Shown here: piece by piece, positions 34,956 to 44,342 of the stretch
Position numbering within the stretch: the stretch's first letter is position 1
Layout of the letters: every line of letters begins with the position of its first letter
Assembly: GCF_946886105.1 (NCBI RefSeq)
Contig: NZ_CAMPHV010000001.1
Coordinates: 62,001-126,000 of the forward strand
From: an uncultured Pseudomonas sp.
GTDB taxonomy: Bacteria > Pseudomonadota > Gammaproteobacteria > Pseudomonadales > Pseudomonadaceae
Reading direction: 5' to 3'
Length of the DNA stretch: 64,000 nucleotides
Program-made: the position numbers and the translations under genes
The notes under the pieces: generated by a model
What the model saw: only the letters and a program-made list of their open reading frames with translations
Database searches by the model: none
What the model was told of the DNA's origin: nothing

Positions 34956-35780
34956 ATGGAACTCGATCCCTGGACTCAAAGCCTGGTAGCCGCGATGACC
35001 GCGCTCTGGACCAAAGTCGCTGTGTTCATCCCGAACCTGTTCGTGGCGCTGATTTTGGTATTGCTCGGCTTCGTCGTGGCCAAGCTACTCGATACCTTGT
35101 TGTCGAAATTGCTCGGCAAGATCGGTCTGGATCGTTTGATGGCGGGCACCGGGCTGACCAAGCTGCTCAGCCGCGCCGGCATTCAGGCACCTGTATCGAC
35201 CTTGATCGGCAAGATCATCTACTGGTTCGTGCTGCTGATCTTCCTCGTCTCGGCGGCGGAGTCGCTCGGTCTGGAACGGGTCTCGGCGACGCTCGATGTG
35301 CTCGCCTCGTACCTGCCCAAGGTGTTCGGCGCGGCGCTGGTGCTGGTGGCCGGCGTGCTGCTGGCGCAATTGGTCAGCGGCTTGGTGCGCGGCGCAGCCG
35401 AAGGGGTGGGTTTGGATTACGCCCATGGCCTGGCCCGCATCGCTCAAGGCTTCGTGGTCATCATCAGCATCTCGGTGGCCATCGGCCAATTGGAGGTCAA
35501 GACCGACCTGCTCAATACCGTGATCGCCATCGTGCTGACGTCCGTGGGCCTGGCCGTCGCGTTGGCGTTGGGATTGGGCAGCCGGGAGATCGTCGGACAG
35601 ATTCTCGCCGGCATCTATGTGCGGGAGCTGTACCAAGTGGGGCAGCAGGTGCAAGTGGGTGATATAGAAGGGCAGATCGAAGAAATTGGCACGGCCAAGA
35701 CTATTCTGTTAACCGAGGCGGGCGAACTGGTGTCCATCGCCAATCGGACTTTGCTCGAACAGCGGGTGAACAGCCAGTAA
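34956..35780 (+). CDS. cmpX: Small-conductance mechanosensitive channel family protein CmpX
   Basis: The 274-residue protein has several transmembrane segments in the first 200 residues and an MscS-type segment with VALALGLGSREIVGQILAGI and a following beta domain (VGDIEGQIEEIGTAKTILLT). It is shorter than full MscS-like paralogues. In pseudomonads CmpX is linked to SigX activity and envelope stress. It starts immediately after crfX and ends about 100 bases before sigX. Confidence 0.92.
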   Translation: MELDPWTQSLVAAMTALWTKVAVFIPNLFVALILVLLGFVVAKLLDTLLSKLLGKIGLDRLMAGTGLTKLLSRAGIQAPVSTLIGKIIYWFVLLIFLVSAAESLGLERVSATLDVLASYLPKVFGAALVLVAGVLLAQLVSGLVRGAAEGVGLDYAHGLARIAQGFVVIISISVAIGQLEVKTDLLNTVIAIVLTSVGLAVALALGLGSREIVGQILAGIYVRELYQVGQQVQVGDIEGQIEEIGTAKTILLTEAGELVSIANRTLLEQRVNSQ

Positions 35781-35878
35781 GGCATCTCCCTGTTCATGCA
35801 ATCCCTGCTAATGTATGCCGCCGGCCAGCCGATTTCTGGCATTGGCGGCTTCTGTCCCGACTGTTGGCCCAACTCGTT

Positions 35879-36472
35879 TTGAATAAAGCCCAAACGCTAC
35901 CTGTGCGCTATGACCCTCGCGAGCTTTCGGACGAAGAGCTGGTCGCGCGCGCCCACGACGAATTGTTCCATATCACCCGGGCATACGAAGAGTTGATGCG
36001 TCGTTATCAACGTACGCTGTTCAATGTCTGCGCACGCTATTTGGGTAATGACCGTGATGCCGACGATGTGTGCCAGGAGGTAATGCTTAAAGTTCTTTAT
36101 GGCTTGAAAAACTTCGAGGGCAAGTCGAAGTTTAAAACCTGGCTATATAGCATTACCTATAACGAATGCATTACCCAGTATCGCAAAGAGCGGCGCAAGC
36201 GCCGCTTGATGGATGCTTTGAGTCTGGATCCGCTGGAAGAGGCGGTCGAGGAAAAAGCACCGAAGATTGAAGATCGTGGCGGACTTGACCGTTGGTTGGT
36301 ACATGTCAACCCCATCGACAGAGAAATTTTAGTGCTGCGCTTCGTTGCCGAGCTGGAGTTTCAAGAAATTGCGGATATCATGCACATGGGCCTGAGCGCT
36401 ACCAAAATGCGCTATAAGCGAGCCCTCGATCGGCTCCGTGAAAGATTCTCCGACACGCCTGAACTTAACTAA
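35879..36472 (+). CDS. sigX: ECF sigma factor SigX
   Basis: The 197-residue ECF sigma factor has region 2 (YQRTLFNVCARYLGNDRDADDV...KTWLYSITYNE, in parts) and region 4 (PIDREILVLRFVAELEFQEI). I chose TTG 35879, giving MNKAQTLPVRYDPREL, because it matches my memory of SigX; TTG 35864 would add five residues. It is followed directly by oprF, a known SigX target. No anti-sigma gene is adjacent, as expected for this locus. Confidence 0.93.
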   Translation: MNKAQTLPVRYDPRELSDEELVARAHDELFHITRAYEELMRRYQRTLFNVCARYLGNDRDADDVCQEVMLKVLYGLKNFEGKSKFKTWLYSITYNECITQYRKERRKRRLMDALSLDPLEEAVEEKAPKIEDRGGLDRWLVHVNPIDREILVLRFVAELEFQEIADIMHMGLSATKMRYKRALDRLRERFSDTPELN

Positions 36473-36577
36473 ACCAACTGCGTCAAACTTTCCGGTTAAT
36501 CCTTATGAGGATTGCCGGCTGAGTTGTCTTGCGCGTGCGCCAGATAACTTACTGACCACCAAGATAGGGATTCACAA

Positions 36578-37570
36578 ATGAAATCGAAGAACACTTTTGG
36601 CGTTGTCATTGGCTCACTGCTGGCTACCTCGTCTCTCAGCGTGCTGGCTCAGGGTCAAGGCGCGGTTGAAGTGGAAGCTTTTGGCAAGCGCTCTTTCACC
36701 GAAAGCAATCGTGACGTAACTGATGGCAACTTATTCGGCGGTAGCATTGGCTATTATTTGAACGATGACGTTTCTCTGAATCTGTCCCACGGTACCTATC
36801 GCAGCATTCGGTCCAAAGATACTCTGCCTGGCTCCACCCATGGCCGTGAGCAAATCGACGGCCATCTGAGCACCTTGGAAGCTCAATATCACTTCGGTAC
36901 GCCGGCTGCACAAAGCCTGCGTCCTTACGTTTCTGCCGGTTTCGGCCATCAGGAACTGGACAACACCTTCACTCGCGGCAATGACAAAAGCACCTTCGCC
37001 ATGGTCGGCGCCGGCGCCAAGTACTACTTCAACGAAATGTTCTTCGCCAAGGCCGGTGTCGACGTGCTGCACAGCCTGGATACCGAAAACACCGAGTGGC
37101 AAGCTGGCGTAGGCGTCGGTCTGAACTTCGGCGGTAGCAGCCAGCCTGCACCTCAGGTGGTCGAGGCCGCTCCGGAGCCGATCGCTGAACCGGTCGTTGC
37201 CGAAGAACCGCTGGAAACCGTTCGCGTCGAGCTGGACGTCAAGTTCGATTTCGACAAGGCGCGGGTTAAGGAAGAAAGCTACAGCGACATTCAGAATCTC
37301 GCCGACTTCATGAACCAGTACCCGCAGACCAGCACCACGGTCGAAGGTCACACCGACGCCGTTGGCACCGATGAATACAACCAGCAGCTGTCCGAGCGTC
37401 GTGCCAATGCCGTTCGCGACGTACTGGTCAACCAGTACGGTGTGGACGCCGAGCGCGTCAATACCGTTGGCTATGGCGAGGCGCGTCCGGTTGCCGATAA
37501 CGCTACCGATTCCGGCCGTGCGATCAACCGTCGCGTCGAAGCCGAAGTAGAAGCTCAGATCAAGCAGTAA
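36578..37570 (+). CDS. oprF: Major outer membrane porin OprF
   Basis: The 330-residue protein has a cleavable signal peptide ending in VLAQG, an N-terminal eight-strand beta-barrel domain and a Pro/Glu-rich linker (about 190-215). A C-terminal OmpA-type peptidoglycan-binding domain follows, with VEGHTDAVGTDEYNQQLSE. OprF anchors the outer membrane to the cell wall and forms a slow porin. Its gene follows sigX by 105 bases, which hold its promoter(s). Confidence 0.97.
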   Translation: MKSKNTFGVVIGSLLATSSLSVLAQGQGAVEVEAFGKRSFTESNRDVTDGNLFGGSIGYYLNDDVSLNLSHGTYRSIRSKDTLPGSTHGREQIDGHLSTLEAQYHFGTPAAQSLRPYVSAGFGHQELDNTFTRGNDKSTFAMVGAGAKYYFNEMFFAKAGVDVLHSLDTENTEWQAGVGVGLNFGGSSQPAPQVVEAAPEPIAEPVVAEEPLETVRVELDVKFDFDKARVKEESYSDIQNLADFMNQYPQTSTTVEGHTDAVGTDEYNQQLSERRANAVRDVLVNQYGVDAERVNTVGYGEARPVADNATDSGRAINRRVEAEVEAQIKQ

Positions 37571-37587
37571 TAGATCCGGCTTTATAG

Positions 37588-37615
37588 AAAACCCGGCTCC
37601 GGCCGGGTTTTCTTT
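37588..37615 (+). terminator. Terminator after oprF
   Basis: A 10-bp perfect stem AAAACCCGGC/GCCGGGTTTT with a TCCG loop is followed by TCTTTG. Confidence 0.92.
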
Positions 37616-37632
37616 GCCTGCAGAAAAGCGAC

Positions 37633-37660
37633 ATAAAAAAAGCCCGGCTTTCGCCGGGCT
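37633..37660 (-). terminator. Terminator of the nirB-nirD-nasC-cobA operon
   Basis: AGCCCGGC (37641-37648) and GCCGGGCT (37653-37660) pair around TTTC. On the minus strand the hairpin is followed by TTTTTTTAT. It lies 30 bases past the end of cobA. Confidence 0.9.
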
Positions 37661-37689
37661 AAGAACAACTCCGCAGGAGCGCGAAGCGG

Positions 37690-38427
37690 TTAGGCACTCA
37701 TGGCAGCAGCCAGTATCTGCTGCTGCGCGGCGACTTCGCCGATAACCAGGATGGCCGGGCTTTTCAGTTGGAAGTCGAGGGCATCTTGTTGCATCGAGGC
37801 AAGCGAGCTGCGGCATTCGCGTTGCTGGGGCAGGGAGGCGTTTTCGATCAGCGCCACCGGCATATCGGCGCGCATACCGCCGGCCAGCAGGCTTGCGCGG
37901 ATTTCCGGCAGTTTGGCGACGCCCATATAGACCACCAGGGTGGTGCCGCCTTGGGCCAGGGCCTGCCAGTTCAGCGTGCTGTCGTCCTGGGTATGGGCGG
38001 TGACCAGGGTCACGCCGCGGGCCACGCCGCGCAGGGTCAGGGGGATACCGCAGTTGGTGGCGCCGGCCAGCCCCGCGGTGATGCCATTGACCATTTCCAC
38101 CTCGATGCCATGGGCGATCAGCCAATCGGCTTCTTCGCTGCCACGGCCGAAGATGCATGGGTCGCCACCTTTCAGGCGCACCACGCATTTGCCCTGACGC
38201 GCGTAACGCAGCATCAGGCGATGGATAAACGCCTGGGGCGTGGAGCGACAACCGCCGCGCTTGCCCACCTGCAGCACCCGCGCGCTGGCGCAGTGTTCCA
38301 ATACGGCGGGGTTGACCAGGTCGTCGATCATCACGACTTCGGCCTGGTTCAGCGCACGTACCGCTTTGAGGGTCAACAGCTCCGGATCACCCGGGCCTGC
38401 ACCGACCAGCCAGACTTTTGCGCTCAT
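37690..38427 (-). CDS. cobA: Uroporphyrinogen-III C-methyltransferase
   Basis: The 245-residue SUMT family protein starts MSAKVWLVGAGPGDPELLT after GAGGAATT. It has the glycine-rich GAGPGDP loop and VRLKGGDPCIFGRGSEE for SAM and substrate binding. It makes precorrin-2, needed for the siroheme of the nitrite reductase encoded in the same operon. It is a single-domain enzyme without the CysG oxidase/ferrochelatase part. It starts 14 bases after nasC. Confidence 0.95.
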   Translation of the reverse strand: MSAKVWLVGAGPGDPELLTLKAVRALNQAEVVMIDDLVNPAVLEHCASARVLQVGKRGGCRSTPQAFIHRLMLRYARQGKCVVRLKGGDPCIFGRGSEEADWLIAHGIEVEMVNGITAGLAGATNCGIPLTLRGVARGVTLVTAHTQDDSTLNWQALAQGGTTLVVYMGVAKLPEIRASLLAGGMRADMPVALIENASLPQQRECRSSLASMQQDALDFQLKSPAILVIGEVAAQQQILAAAMSA

Positions 38428-38441
38428 ATCGAATTCCTCGG

Positions 38442-41159
38442 TTATGCGTTCACTACTGCCGGCTGGGTGGCCAGCAGGCGTTTGATCTCGGGTACGCAGG
38501 AGCCGCAACTGGTGCCGCATTGCAGTTCCTGTTTCAGCCCAGCGAGGTCGAGGCCACGGGCGATGCCGGCGCAGACCGCTGCTTCGCTGACGTTCAGGCA
38601 GTTGCACAGGGTTTTGCCGGCCTTCTTGCCGCTGGCGGCGCCCGGTGGGGTGGACAGTGGCGCCAGCAACCAGCGACGCAGGTCGGCATCCGCCTGGCCT
38701 TCCCCCCACAGACTTTTCAGCCAGTCGCGGGCAATGGTTTCCCCGGCCAGACGCAGGCTGACGATACGTCCATCCTCGATGCGCACGCGCTTGCCGACCG
38801 CTTTGCGGGGGTCGTCATAGGCCAATACCGGGCCTTCGTGCAGGTCGAGCAAACGATCGATCTGCGCCAGCAGTTCAGGCTCGGGCGCTACGGCGCAGGC
38901 GGCGCGGATCAGCAGGGCGGGGCGCTCGCGTCCGGTCAGCGTCAGGTTGGCGTAGGCGAAGCCTTCGAATAACGGACGCAGGGCCTGGAAGCGCGTTTGC
39001 ACCTCGCCTTCGACCAGGGCGAAAAACGTCCAGGGCAGTTCGACCTTTTCCACCTCGATGCCGGCGTGCTTGAGCTCAGGCTGTTTCGACAGCGGGTCGA
39101 ACGCCGGCTGGGTCAGCACATTGGTGCCCAGGCCTTTGAGAAAACGATTGCCCCAATGCATCGGCAAATAGGCTTGCCCGGAACGCACCGAGTCGTCGGC
39201 CTGTACCGGCACGATAAGGCTGCCGCGGCGGCTGCGCACCTTGATCAGATCGCCGCTTTGCAAACGACGACGACGCAACTCGTCCGGATGCAGGCTGAGC
39301 ACGGCGTCTTCGACGTGGCCGAACAGGCGCGCGGCGGTGCCGGTGCGGCTCATGCCGTGCCACTGATCGCGCAGGCGACCGGTGTTGAGCGTCAGCGAAT
39401 AGCGCGTCTCGCGCTTTTCCTTGGGCGCGCGGTACGGGTCGGCATGGAACTGCGCACGTGCATTGGCGGTAGGGAAGCGACCGTCGCCATACAGGCGTGC
39501 GGTACCGCGGATAGCGCCGGCCGGGAACGGCCATTGCTGGGGACCTTGGTCATCCAGAACCGCGTAGCTGAGCCCCGATAGATCGAGGTCGCGTTTGGCG
39601 GTCAGGTGTTTGTACTCTTCGAACAGCCCTTGCGGGCTGTCGAAGTCGAACAGGCTTGGCAGGCCGGGGCGTAACAGTTTTTCCAAACGGCGGGCGAAGT
39701 CCGTGGTGATCGCCCAATCCGGCCGCGCCTCTGCGGGTGCGGGTACGGCGCGGCGCACATGGCTGACGCGGCGCTCGGAGTTGGTCACCGTGCCTTCCTT
39801 CTCGCCCCAACTGGCGGCGGGTAGGAGCAGGTCGGCGTAGTGGCAGGTTTCGGTGGTGAAGAACGCTTCCTGCACCACCACGAACGGGCAGGCGGCCAGC
39901 GCTTCATGAATCTTGTTCTGGTCGGGCAGCGATTGCGCCGGGTTGGTGCAGGCGATCCACAGGGCCTTGACCTTGCCGGCCCGCACCGCGTCGAACAGCT
40001 CGATGGCGCTCAGGCCGGTGTTTTGCGGTAGCGCGTCGACGCCCCAGTAGTCGGCGACTTCGGCGCGGTGTTCGGCATTGGCGGCATCGCGATGCCCTGG
40101 CAGCAGGTTGGACAGGCTGCCGGTTTCGCGGCCGCCCATGGCATTCGGTTGGCCGGTCAGGGAGAAGGGGCCGGCACCGGGTTTGCCGATCTGCCCGGTG
40201 GCCAGGTGCAGGTTGATCAGCGCGCTGTTCTTCGCGCTGCCGCTGCTCGACTGGTTGAGGCCCATGCACCAGAGCGACAGGAAGCTCGGCGCGCTGCCGA
40301 TCATCCGCGCGCATTGCTGCAGGCTTTCCTGGCTGATGCCGCACAACTCGCTGACCATCTGTGGGCTGTAATCGCGCACCAAGGTTTTCAGCGCATCGAA
40401 GCCTTCGGTGTGGGCGTCGATATAGGCGCGGTCGATCCAGCCTTCCCACATGAGGATATGCAGAATGCCGTGGAACAGCGCGACGTCGCTGCCCGGCAGA
40501 ATCGGCAGGTGCAGGTCGGCCAGGTCGCAGGTGTCGGTGCGCCGCGGGTCGACGACGATGATCTGCATGTCTGGGCGCTTGGCCTTGGCTTCTTCCAGGC
40601 GGCGGAACAGCACCGGGTGGGCGAAGGCCATGTTGCTGCCGGCGATCAGTAGGCAATCGCTCTGTTCGATGTCCTCGTAATTGCACGGTGGCGCGTCGGC
40701 GCCAAGGCTACGTTTATAGCCGACCACGGCCGAGGACATGCACAGGCGTGAATTGCTGTCGATATTGTTGGTGCCGACCAGCGCCCGTGCCAGTTTGTTG
40801 AAGGCGTAATAGTCCTCGGTCAGCAGTTGCCCGGAAATATAGAAGGCGACGCTGTCCGGGCCATGCTCGCGGATGGTTTCGGCGAAGACATTGGCGGCAT
40901 GCTCCAGGGCGCTGTCCCAGTCCGTGCGCGAACGCGCCAGGCTTTTGCCCAGGCGCAGCTCGGGGTAGAGCGCACGGGCGTCGAGATCGCCGGTCAGGTG
41001 CAGGGTCGAGCCCTTGCTGCACAGCTTGCCGAAATTGGCCGGGTGCTCGGGATCGCCCTGAACGCCGAGGATCTTCTCGTCGTCGTGTTCGATCAGCACG
41101 CCGCAGCCCACGCCGCAATAGCAGCAGGTGGAGGCGGTGATCCGAGGGGAATGGGTCAT
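38442..41159 (-). CDS. nasC: Assimilatory nitrate reductase, catalytic subunit
   Basis: The 905-residue molybdopterin oxidoreductase has an N-terminal [4Fe-4S] motif (CCYCGVGCGVLIEHDD...GKLCSKG, in parts) and the Mo-bis-MGD domains. A C-terminal BFD-like [2Fe-2S] domain follows, with CNCLNV and CGTSCGSCVPEI. That C-terminal extension marks the one-subunit cytoplasmic assimilatory type. It reduces nitrate to nitrite for NirBD. No Tat signal is present. Confidence 0.95.
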   Translation of the reverse strand: MTHSPRITASTCCYCGVGCGVLIEHDDEKILGVQGDPEHPANFGKLCSKGSTLHLTGDLDARALYPELRLGKSLARSRTDWDSALEHAANVFAETIREHGPDSVAFYISGQLLTEDYYAFNKLARALVGTNNIDSNSRLCMSSAVVGYKRSLGADAPPCNYEDIEQSDCLLIAGSNMAFAHPVLFRRLEEAKAKRPDMQIIVVDPRRTDTCDLADLHLPILPGSDVALFHGILHILMWEGWIDRAYIDAHTEGFDALKTLVRDYSPQMVSELCGISQESLQQCARMIGSAPSFLSLWCMGLNQSSSGSAKNSALINLHLATGQIGKPGAGPFSLTGQPNAMGGRETGSLSNLLPGHRDAANAEHRAEVADYWGVDALPQNTGLSAIELFDAVRAGKVKALWIACTNPAQSLPDQNKIHEALAACPFVVVQEAFFTTETCHYADLLLPAASWGEKEGTVTNSERRVSHVRRAVPAPAEARPDWAITTDFARRLEKLLRPGLPSLFDFDSPQGLFEEYKHLTAKRDLDLSGLSYAVLDDQGPQQWPFPAGAIRGTARLYGDGRFPTANARAQFHADPYRAPKEKRETRYSLTLNTGRLRDQWHGMSRTGTAARLFGHVEDAVLSLHPDELRRRRLQSGDLIKVRSRRGSLIVPVQADDSVRSGQAYLPMHWGNRFLKGLGTNVLTQPAFDPLSKQPELKHAGIEVEKVELPWTFFALVEGEVQTRFQALRPLFEGFAYANLTLTGRERPALLIRAACAVAPEPELLAQIDRLLDLHEGPVLAYDDPRKAVGKRVRIEDGRIVSLRLAGETIARDWLKSLWGEGQADADLRRWLLAPLSTPPGAASGKKAGKTLCNCLNVSEAAVCAGIARGLDLAGLKQELQCGTSCGSCVPEIKRLLATQPAVVNA

Positions 41160-41216
41160 GGCGTCATCTCTCTGCGGTCATCGATAAGCCGGGCGCGGCC
41201 GGCTGGTCGATGCCTA

Positions 41217-41543
41217 TCAGGCACATTCGGTGGCGGTGTTCAGGGTTAGCAGCACGCGGCCGTTCTCGATTTTCGCTGCGTGCCGGTGCGCGCAACCGAC
41301 GTCCGGTGCCACGGCTTCGCCGGATTCCAACTCGATCTGCCAGTTATGCAGCGGGCAGGCCACGCGCTTGCCGTAGACCAGGCCCTGGGACAGCGGACCG
41401 CCCTTGTGCGGGCAGCGGTCGTCGAGGGCGAACACTTCATCGTTCGAGGTGCGGAAGATCGCGATATCGCCTTTGGGACCGGCGACGATTCGCGAGCCCA
41501 GTGGGTTGATTTCTTCCAGGGCGCAGATATCCAGCCAACTCAT
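41217..41543 (-). CDS. nirD: Nitrite reductase small subunit
   Basis: The 108-residue Rieske-like protein contains CPHKGGPL and CPLHNWQIEL at the places of the Rieske cluster ligands, here CPH and CPLH, so an Fe-S cluster may bind. It partners NirB. Its ATG overlaps the nirB stop by 4 bases, so the two are translated together. Confidence 0.93.
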   Translation of the reverse strand: MSWLDICALEEINPLGSRIVAGPKGDIAIFRTSNDEVFALDDRCPHKGGPLSQGLVYGKRVACPLHNWQIELESGEAVAPDVGCAHRHAAKIENGRVLLTLNTATECA

Positions 41544-43993
41544 GCTTGCACCTCCAGGTCGCGCAGGGCGATGCGCTCGAATTCTTTCTTCAGTTGCGGT
41601 TTGGCCAGCTGTTCTTTCCATGGGTCCTGTTCGAACGACAGCGAGAACAGCAAGCGGGCGTGCAGCGCCTTGCGTCTTTCGGCATCTTCCAGCACGGCTT
41701 TTTTGATGTGCTCCATACCGACGCGCTGCATGTAGTGCACGGTGCGTTCGAGGTAGAAGGCTTCCTCGCGGTAGAGCTGAAGGAACGCCAGGCTGTATTC
41801 CATGACTTCTTCGGCGGTCTTGAGCTTGACGAAGAACTCGCCGGCCTCGGTCTTGATCCCGCCGTTGCCGCCGATATACAGCTCCCAACCGGAGTCGACG
41901 CCGATGATGCCGACGTCCTTGATGCCGGACTCGGCGCAGTTGCGCGGGCAGCCGGAGACCGCCAGCTTGACCTTGTGCGGCGACCACATATTGAACAGCG
42001 CATGTTCCAGATCGATGCCCATCTGCGTCGAGTTCTGCGTGCCGAAGCGGCAGAATTCGCTGCCAACGCAGGTCTTCACGGTGCGGATGGATTTGCCGTA
42101 GGCGTGCCCGGACGGCATGTCGAGGTCTTTCCATACGCCCGGCAGGTCGTCCTTCTTGATGCCCAGCAGGTCGATGCGCTGACCGCCGGTGACCTTGACC
42201 ATGGGCACCTGGTACTTGTCGGCAACATCGGCGATACGGCGCAGCTCGGCGGCATTGGTAACGCCGCCCCACATGCGCGGCACCACCGAATAGGTGCCGT
42301 CCTTCTGGATATTGGCGTGGGCGCGCTCGTTGATGAAGCGCGACTGCGGATCGTCCTTGGCTTCGCCCGGCCAGGTGGAGATCAGGTAGTAGTTCAACGC
42401 CGGGCGGCAAGTGGCACAGCCGTTCGGCGTGCTCCACTCCATAAAGGCCATGGCGTCGGCGATGCTGGTCAGGTGATGATCGCGAATCGCCTTGCGCACT
42501 TGCCCATGGTTGAGGTCGCTGCAAGCGCAGATGGCTTTTTCGCTCTTCGGCTTGACGTCCGCCGCGCCGCCCACGGTGTTGATCAGAATCTGCTCGACCA
42601 GGCCGGCGCAGGAGCCGCAGGAGCTGGCGGCTTTGGTGTGTTTCTTCACGTCGTCGACGCTGAACAGGCCGTTTTCCTGAATCGCCTTGACGATGGTGCC
42701 CTTGCATACGCCGTTGCAGCCGCACACTTCCATGTCGTCCGGCATATTAGCGGCGCTGCTCTGGCCCTGATGGCCGGCATCGCCGATGGCGTTTTCGCCG
42801 AACATCAGGTGATCGCGGATTTCGCTGACATTGTGGTTTTCGCGGATCTGCCGGAAGTACCAGCCGCCGTCGGCGGTGTCGCCGTACAGACAGGCGCCGA
42901 CCAGCACGTCGTCCTTGATCACCAGCTTCTTGTACACGCCGCCGATCGGGTCGGACAGGGTGATGGTTTCGGTGCCTTCGGCGCCCATGAATTCGCCGGC
43001 GGAGAACAGATCGATGCCGGTGACCTTCAGTTTGGTCGAGGTCACCGAGCCCTGATAACGGGCGAAACCGAGCTGAGCCAGGTGGTTGGCGCAGACTTTG
43101 GCCTGCTCGAACAACGGCGCCACCAGGCCGTAGGCGATACCGCGGTGGCTGGCGCATTCGCCGATCGCATAGATCCGCGGATCGTAGGTTTGCATGGTGT
43201 CGTTGACCAGGATGCCGCGGTTGCAGGCGATGCCGGATTGCTCCGCCAGCTCGCTGTTGGGGCGGATACCGGCGGCCATCACCACCAGGTCGGCGGGCAC
43301 TACCTCGCCATCTTTGAACTTCACCGCGCAGACCCGGCCTTCGCCGTTGTCCAGCAGCTCGGCGGTTTGCTTGGGCAGGAGGAACTTCAGGCCGCGGTCT
43401 TCGAGGGATTTTTGCAGCAGGCGACCGGCGGTGGCATCGAGTTGGCGCTCCAGCAGCCAATCGCCCAAATGCACTACGGTGACGTCCATACCGCGCAGCT
43501 TGAGGCCGTTGGCCGCTTCCAGGCCGAGCAGGCCGCCGCCGATGACCACCGCATGCTTATGGGTCTTGGCGGTATCCATCATCATCTGGGTATCGGCGAT
43601 ATCGCGATAACCGATGACGCCTTCCAGGTCCTTGCCGGGAATTGGCAGGATGAATGGGTTGGAGCCGGTGGCGATGAGCAGGCGATCGTATTCGGCTTCG
43701 CTGCCGTCATCGGCGACCACCACGCGGGCCTTGCGGTCGATCTTCACCACCTTGCGGCCGAGCAGCAGCTTGATGCCGTTCTCGGCGTACCAGTTGAGGT
43801 CGTTGAGCACGATCTCTTCGAAGGTCTGTTCGCCGGCCAATACCGGAGAAAGCAGGATACGGTTGTAGTTCGGGTGCGGTTCGGCACCGAACACCGTGAT
43901 GTCATAGAGGTCGGGGGCGAGCTTGATCAGCTCTTCGAGGGTGCGGACACCGGCCATGCCGTTGCCGATCATCACCAACTTGAGTTTTTTCAT
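41540..43993 (-). CDS. nirB: NAD(P)H nitrite reductase large subunit
   Basis: The 817-residue protein reduces nitrite to ammonium. It has the N-terminal FAD/NAD(P) domains (GNGMAGVRTLEEL, VIGGGLLGLEAANGL), two BFD-like [2Fe-2S] cysteine clusters (CGCNGVCKG, CGSCAG) and the C-terminal siroheme/[4Fe-4S] domain with CVGSEFCRFG and SGCPRNCAES. It is first in the nirB-nirD-nasC-cobA operon and is preceded by the attenuator-type leader described separately. Confidence 0.96.
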   Translation of the reverse strand: MKKLKLVMIGNGMAGVRTLEELIKLAPDLYDITVFGAEPHPNYNRILLSPVLAGEQTFEEIVLNDLNWYAENGIKLLLGRKVVKIDRKARVVVADDGSEAEYDRLLIATGSNPFILPIPGKDLEGVIGYRDIADTQMMMDTAKTHKHAVVIGGGLLGLEAANGLKLRGMDVTVVHLGDWLLERQLDATAGRLLQKSLEDRGLKFLLPKQTAELLDNGEGRVCAVKFKDGEVVPADLVVMAAGIRPNSELAEQSGIACNRGILVNDTMQTYDPRIYAIGECASHRGIAYGLVAPLFEQAKVCANHLAQLGFARYQGSVTSTKLKVTGIDLFSAGEFMGAEGTETITLSDPIGGVYKKLVIKDDVLVGACLYGDTADGGWYFRQIRENHNVSEIRDHLMFGENAIGDAGHQGQSSAANMPDDMEVCGCNGVCKGTIVKAIQENGLFSVDDVKKHTKAASSCGSCAGLVEQILINTVGGAADVKPKSEKAICACSDLNHGQVRKAIRDHHLTSIADAMAFMEWSTPNGCATCRPALNYYLISTWPGEAKDDPQSRFINERAHANIQKDGTYSVVPRMWGGVTNAAELRRIADVADKYQVPMVKVTGGQRIDLLGIKKDDLPGVWKDLDMPSGHAYGKSIRTVKTCVGSEFCRFGTQNSTQMGIDLEHALFNMWSPHKVKLAVSGCPRNCAESGIKDVGIIGVDSGWELYIGGNGGIKTEAGEFFVKLKTAEEVMEYSLAFLQLYREEAFYLERTVHYMQRVGMEHIKKAVLEDAERRKALHARLLFSLSFEQDPWKEQLAKPQLKKEFERIALRDLEVQA

Positions 43994-44093
43994 GCCGCCA
44001 TCTCCTGAATAAAGCGCGGAAAAAGTGTCGCGAGCAATTTTTACGTGGCTCCGCGACGGCTCTAAGAGTGGCCACCAGGAATGGCTGGCCGTA

Positions 44094-44181
44094 AAACAAA
44101 AAAGGCGCCCTGCTAGTCAACTAGCAGGACGCCTTTGTCCAGTCCCGTTCTCTCGGGAAGCACGCCCTTCAACGTTGAAGG
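44094..44181 (-). promoter_or_regulatory. NasT (ANTAR)-type attenuator leader of the nirB operon
   Basis: Reading the minus strand, two small hairpins precede an intrinsic terminator. Hairpin 1 (44181-44166) is CCTTC-AACGTT-GAAGG and hairpin 2 (44158-44143) is TCCCG-AGAGAA-CGGGA. Both have hexaloops with A at position 1 and G at position 4, the pattern known for RNA bound by ANTAR antiterminators. The terminator (44136-44101, stem of about 16 bp, then TTTTTTGTTTT to 44094) follows directly. The box GACAAAGGCGTC at the junction recurs in the nasA and nrtA leaders. Confidence 0.85.
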
Positions 44182-44209
44182 CTGCGCTTTATATATGTGT
44201 CAGAGCCAA

Positions 44210-44226
44210 TGCAGGGCTTGTGCCAA
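44210..44226 (-). promoter_or_regulatory. Sigma-54 promoter of the nirB operon
   Basis: On the minus strand TTGGCACAAGCCCTGCA matches the -24/-12 consensus (TGGCAC and TGC with correct spacing). Transcription would start near 44199, about 18 bases before the first leader hairpin. A GGCAC-N5-GTGCC palindrome upstream (near 44270) is a possible activator site. Confidence 0.8.
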
Positions 44227-44342
44227 CTTGGCTATATTGCGTTTTTCAAGGCTTTTCAGGCACTTGCGGTGCCGGGTCGAGTGTGGATTTGCACCTTTTG
44301 AAGGCGTGTTGCGCTGCTTTGGTGCGATTCGTCGCTGCCGGC

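Noticed and set aside
41546..44008. An 820-codon open frame antisense to nirB (and similar long antisense frames over acnD and ppsA).
   Set aside because: It mirrors the codon structure of a clearly real gene in GC-rich DNA. The product is rich in Gly, Ala, Asp, Val and His without any domain, and it has no ribosome site.
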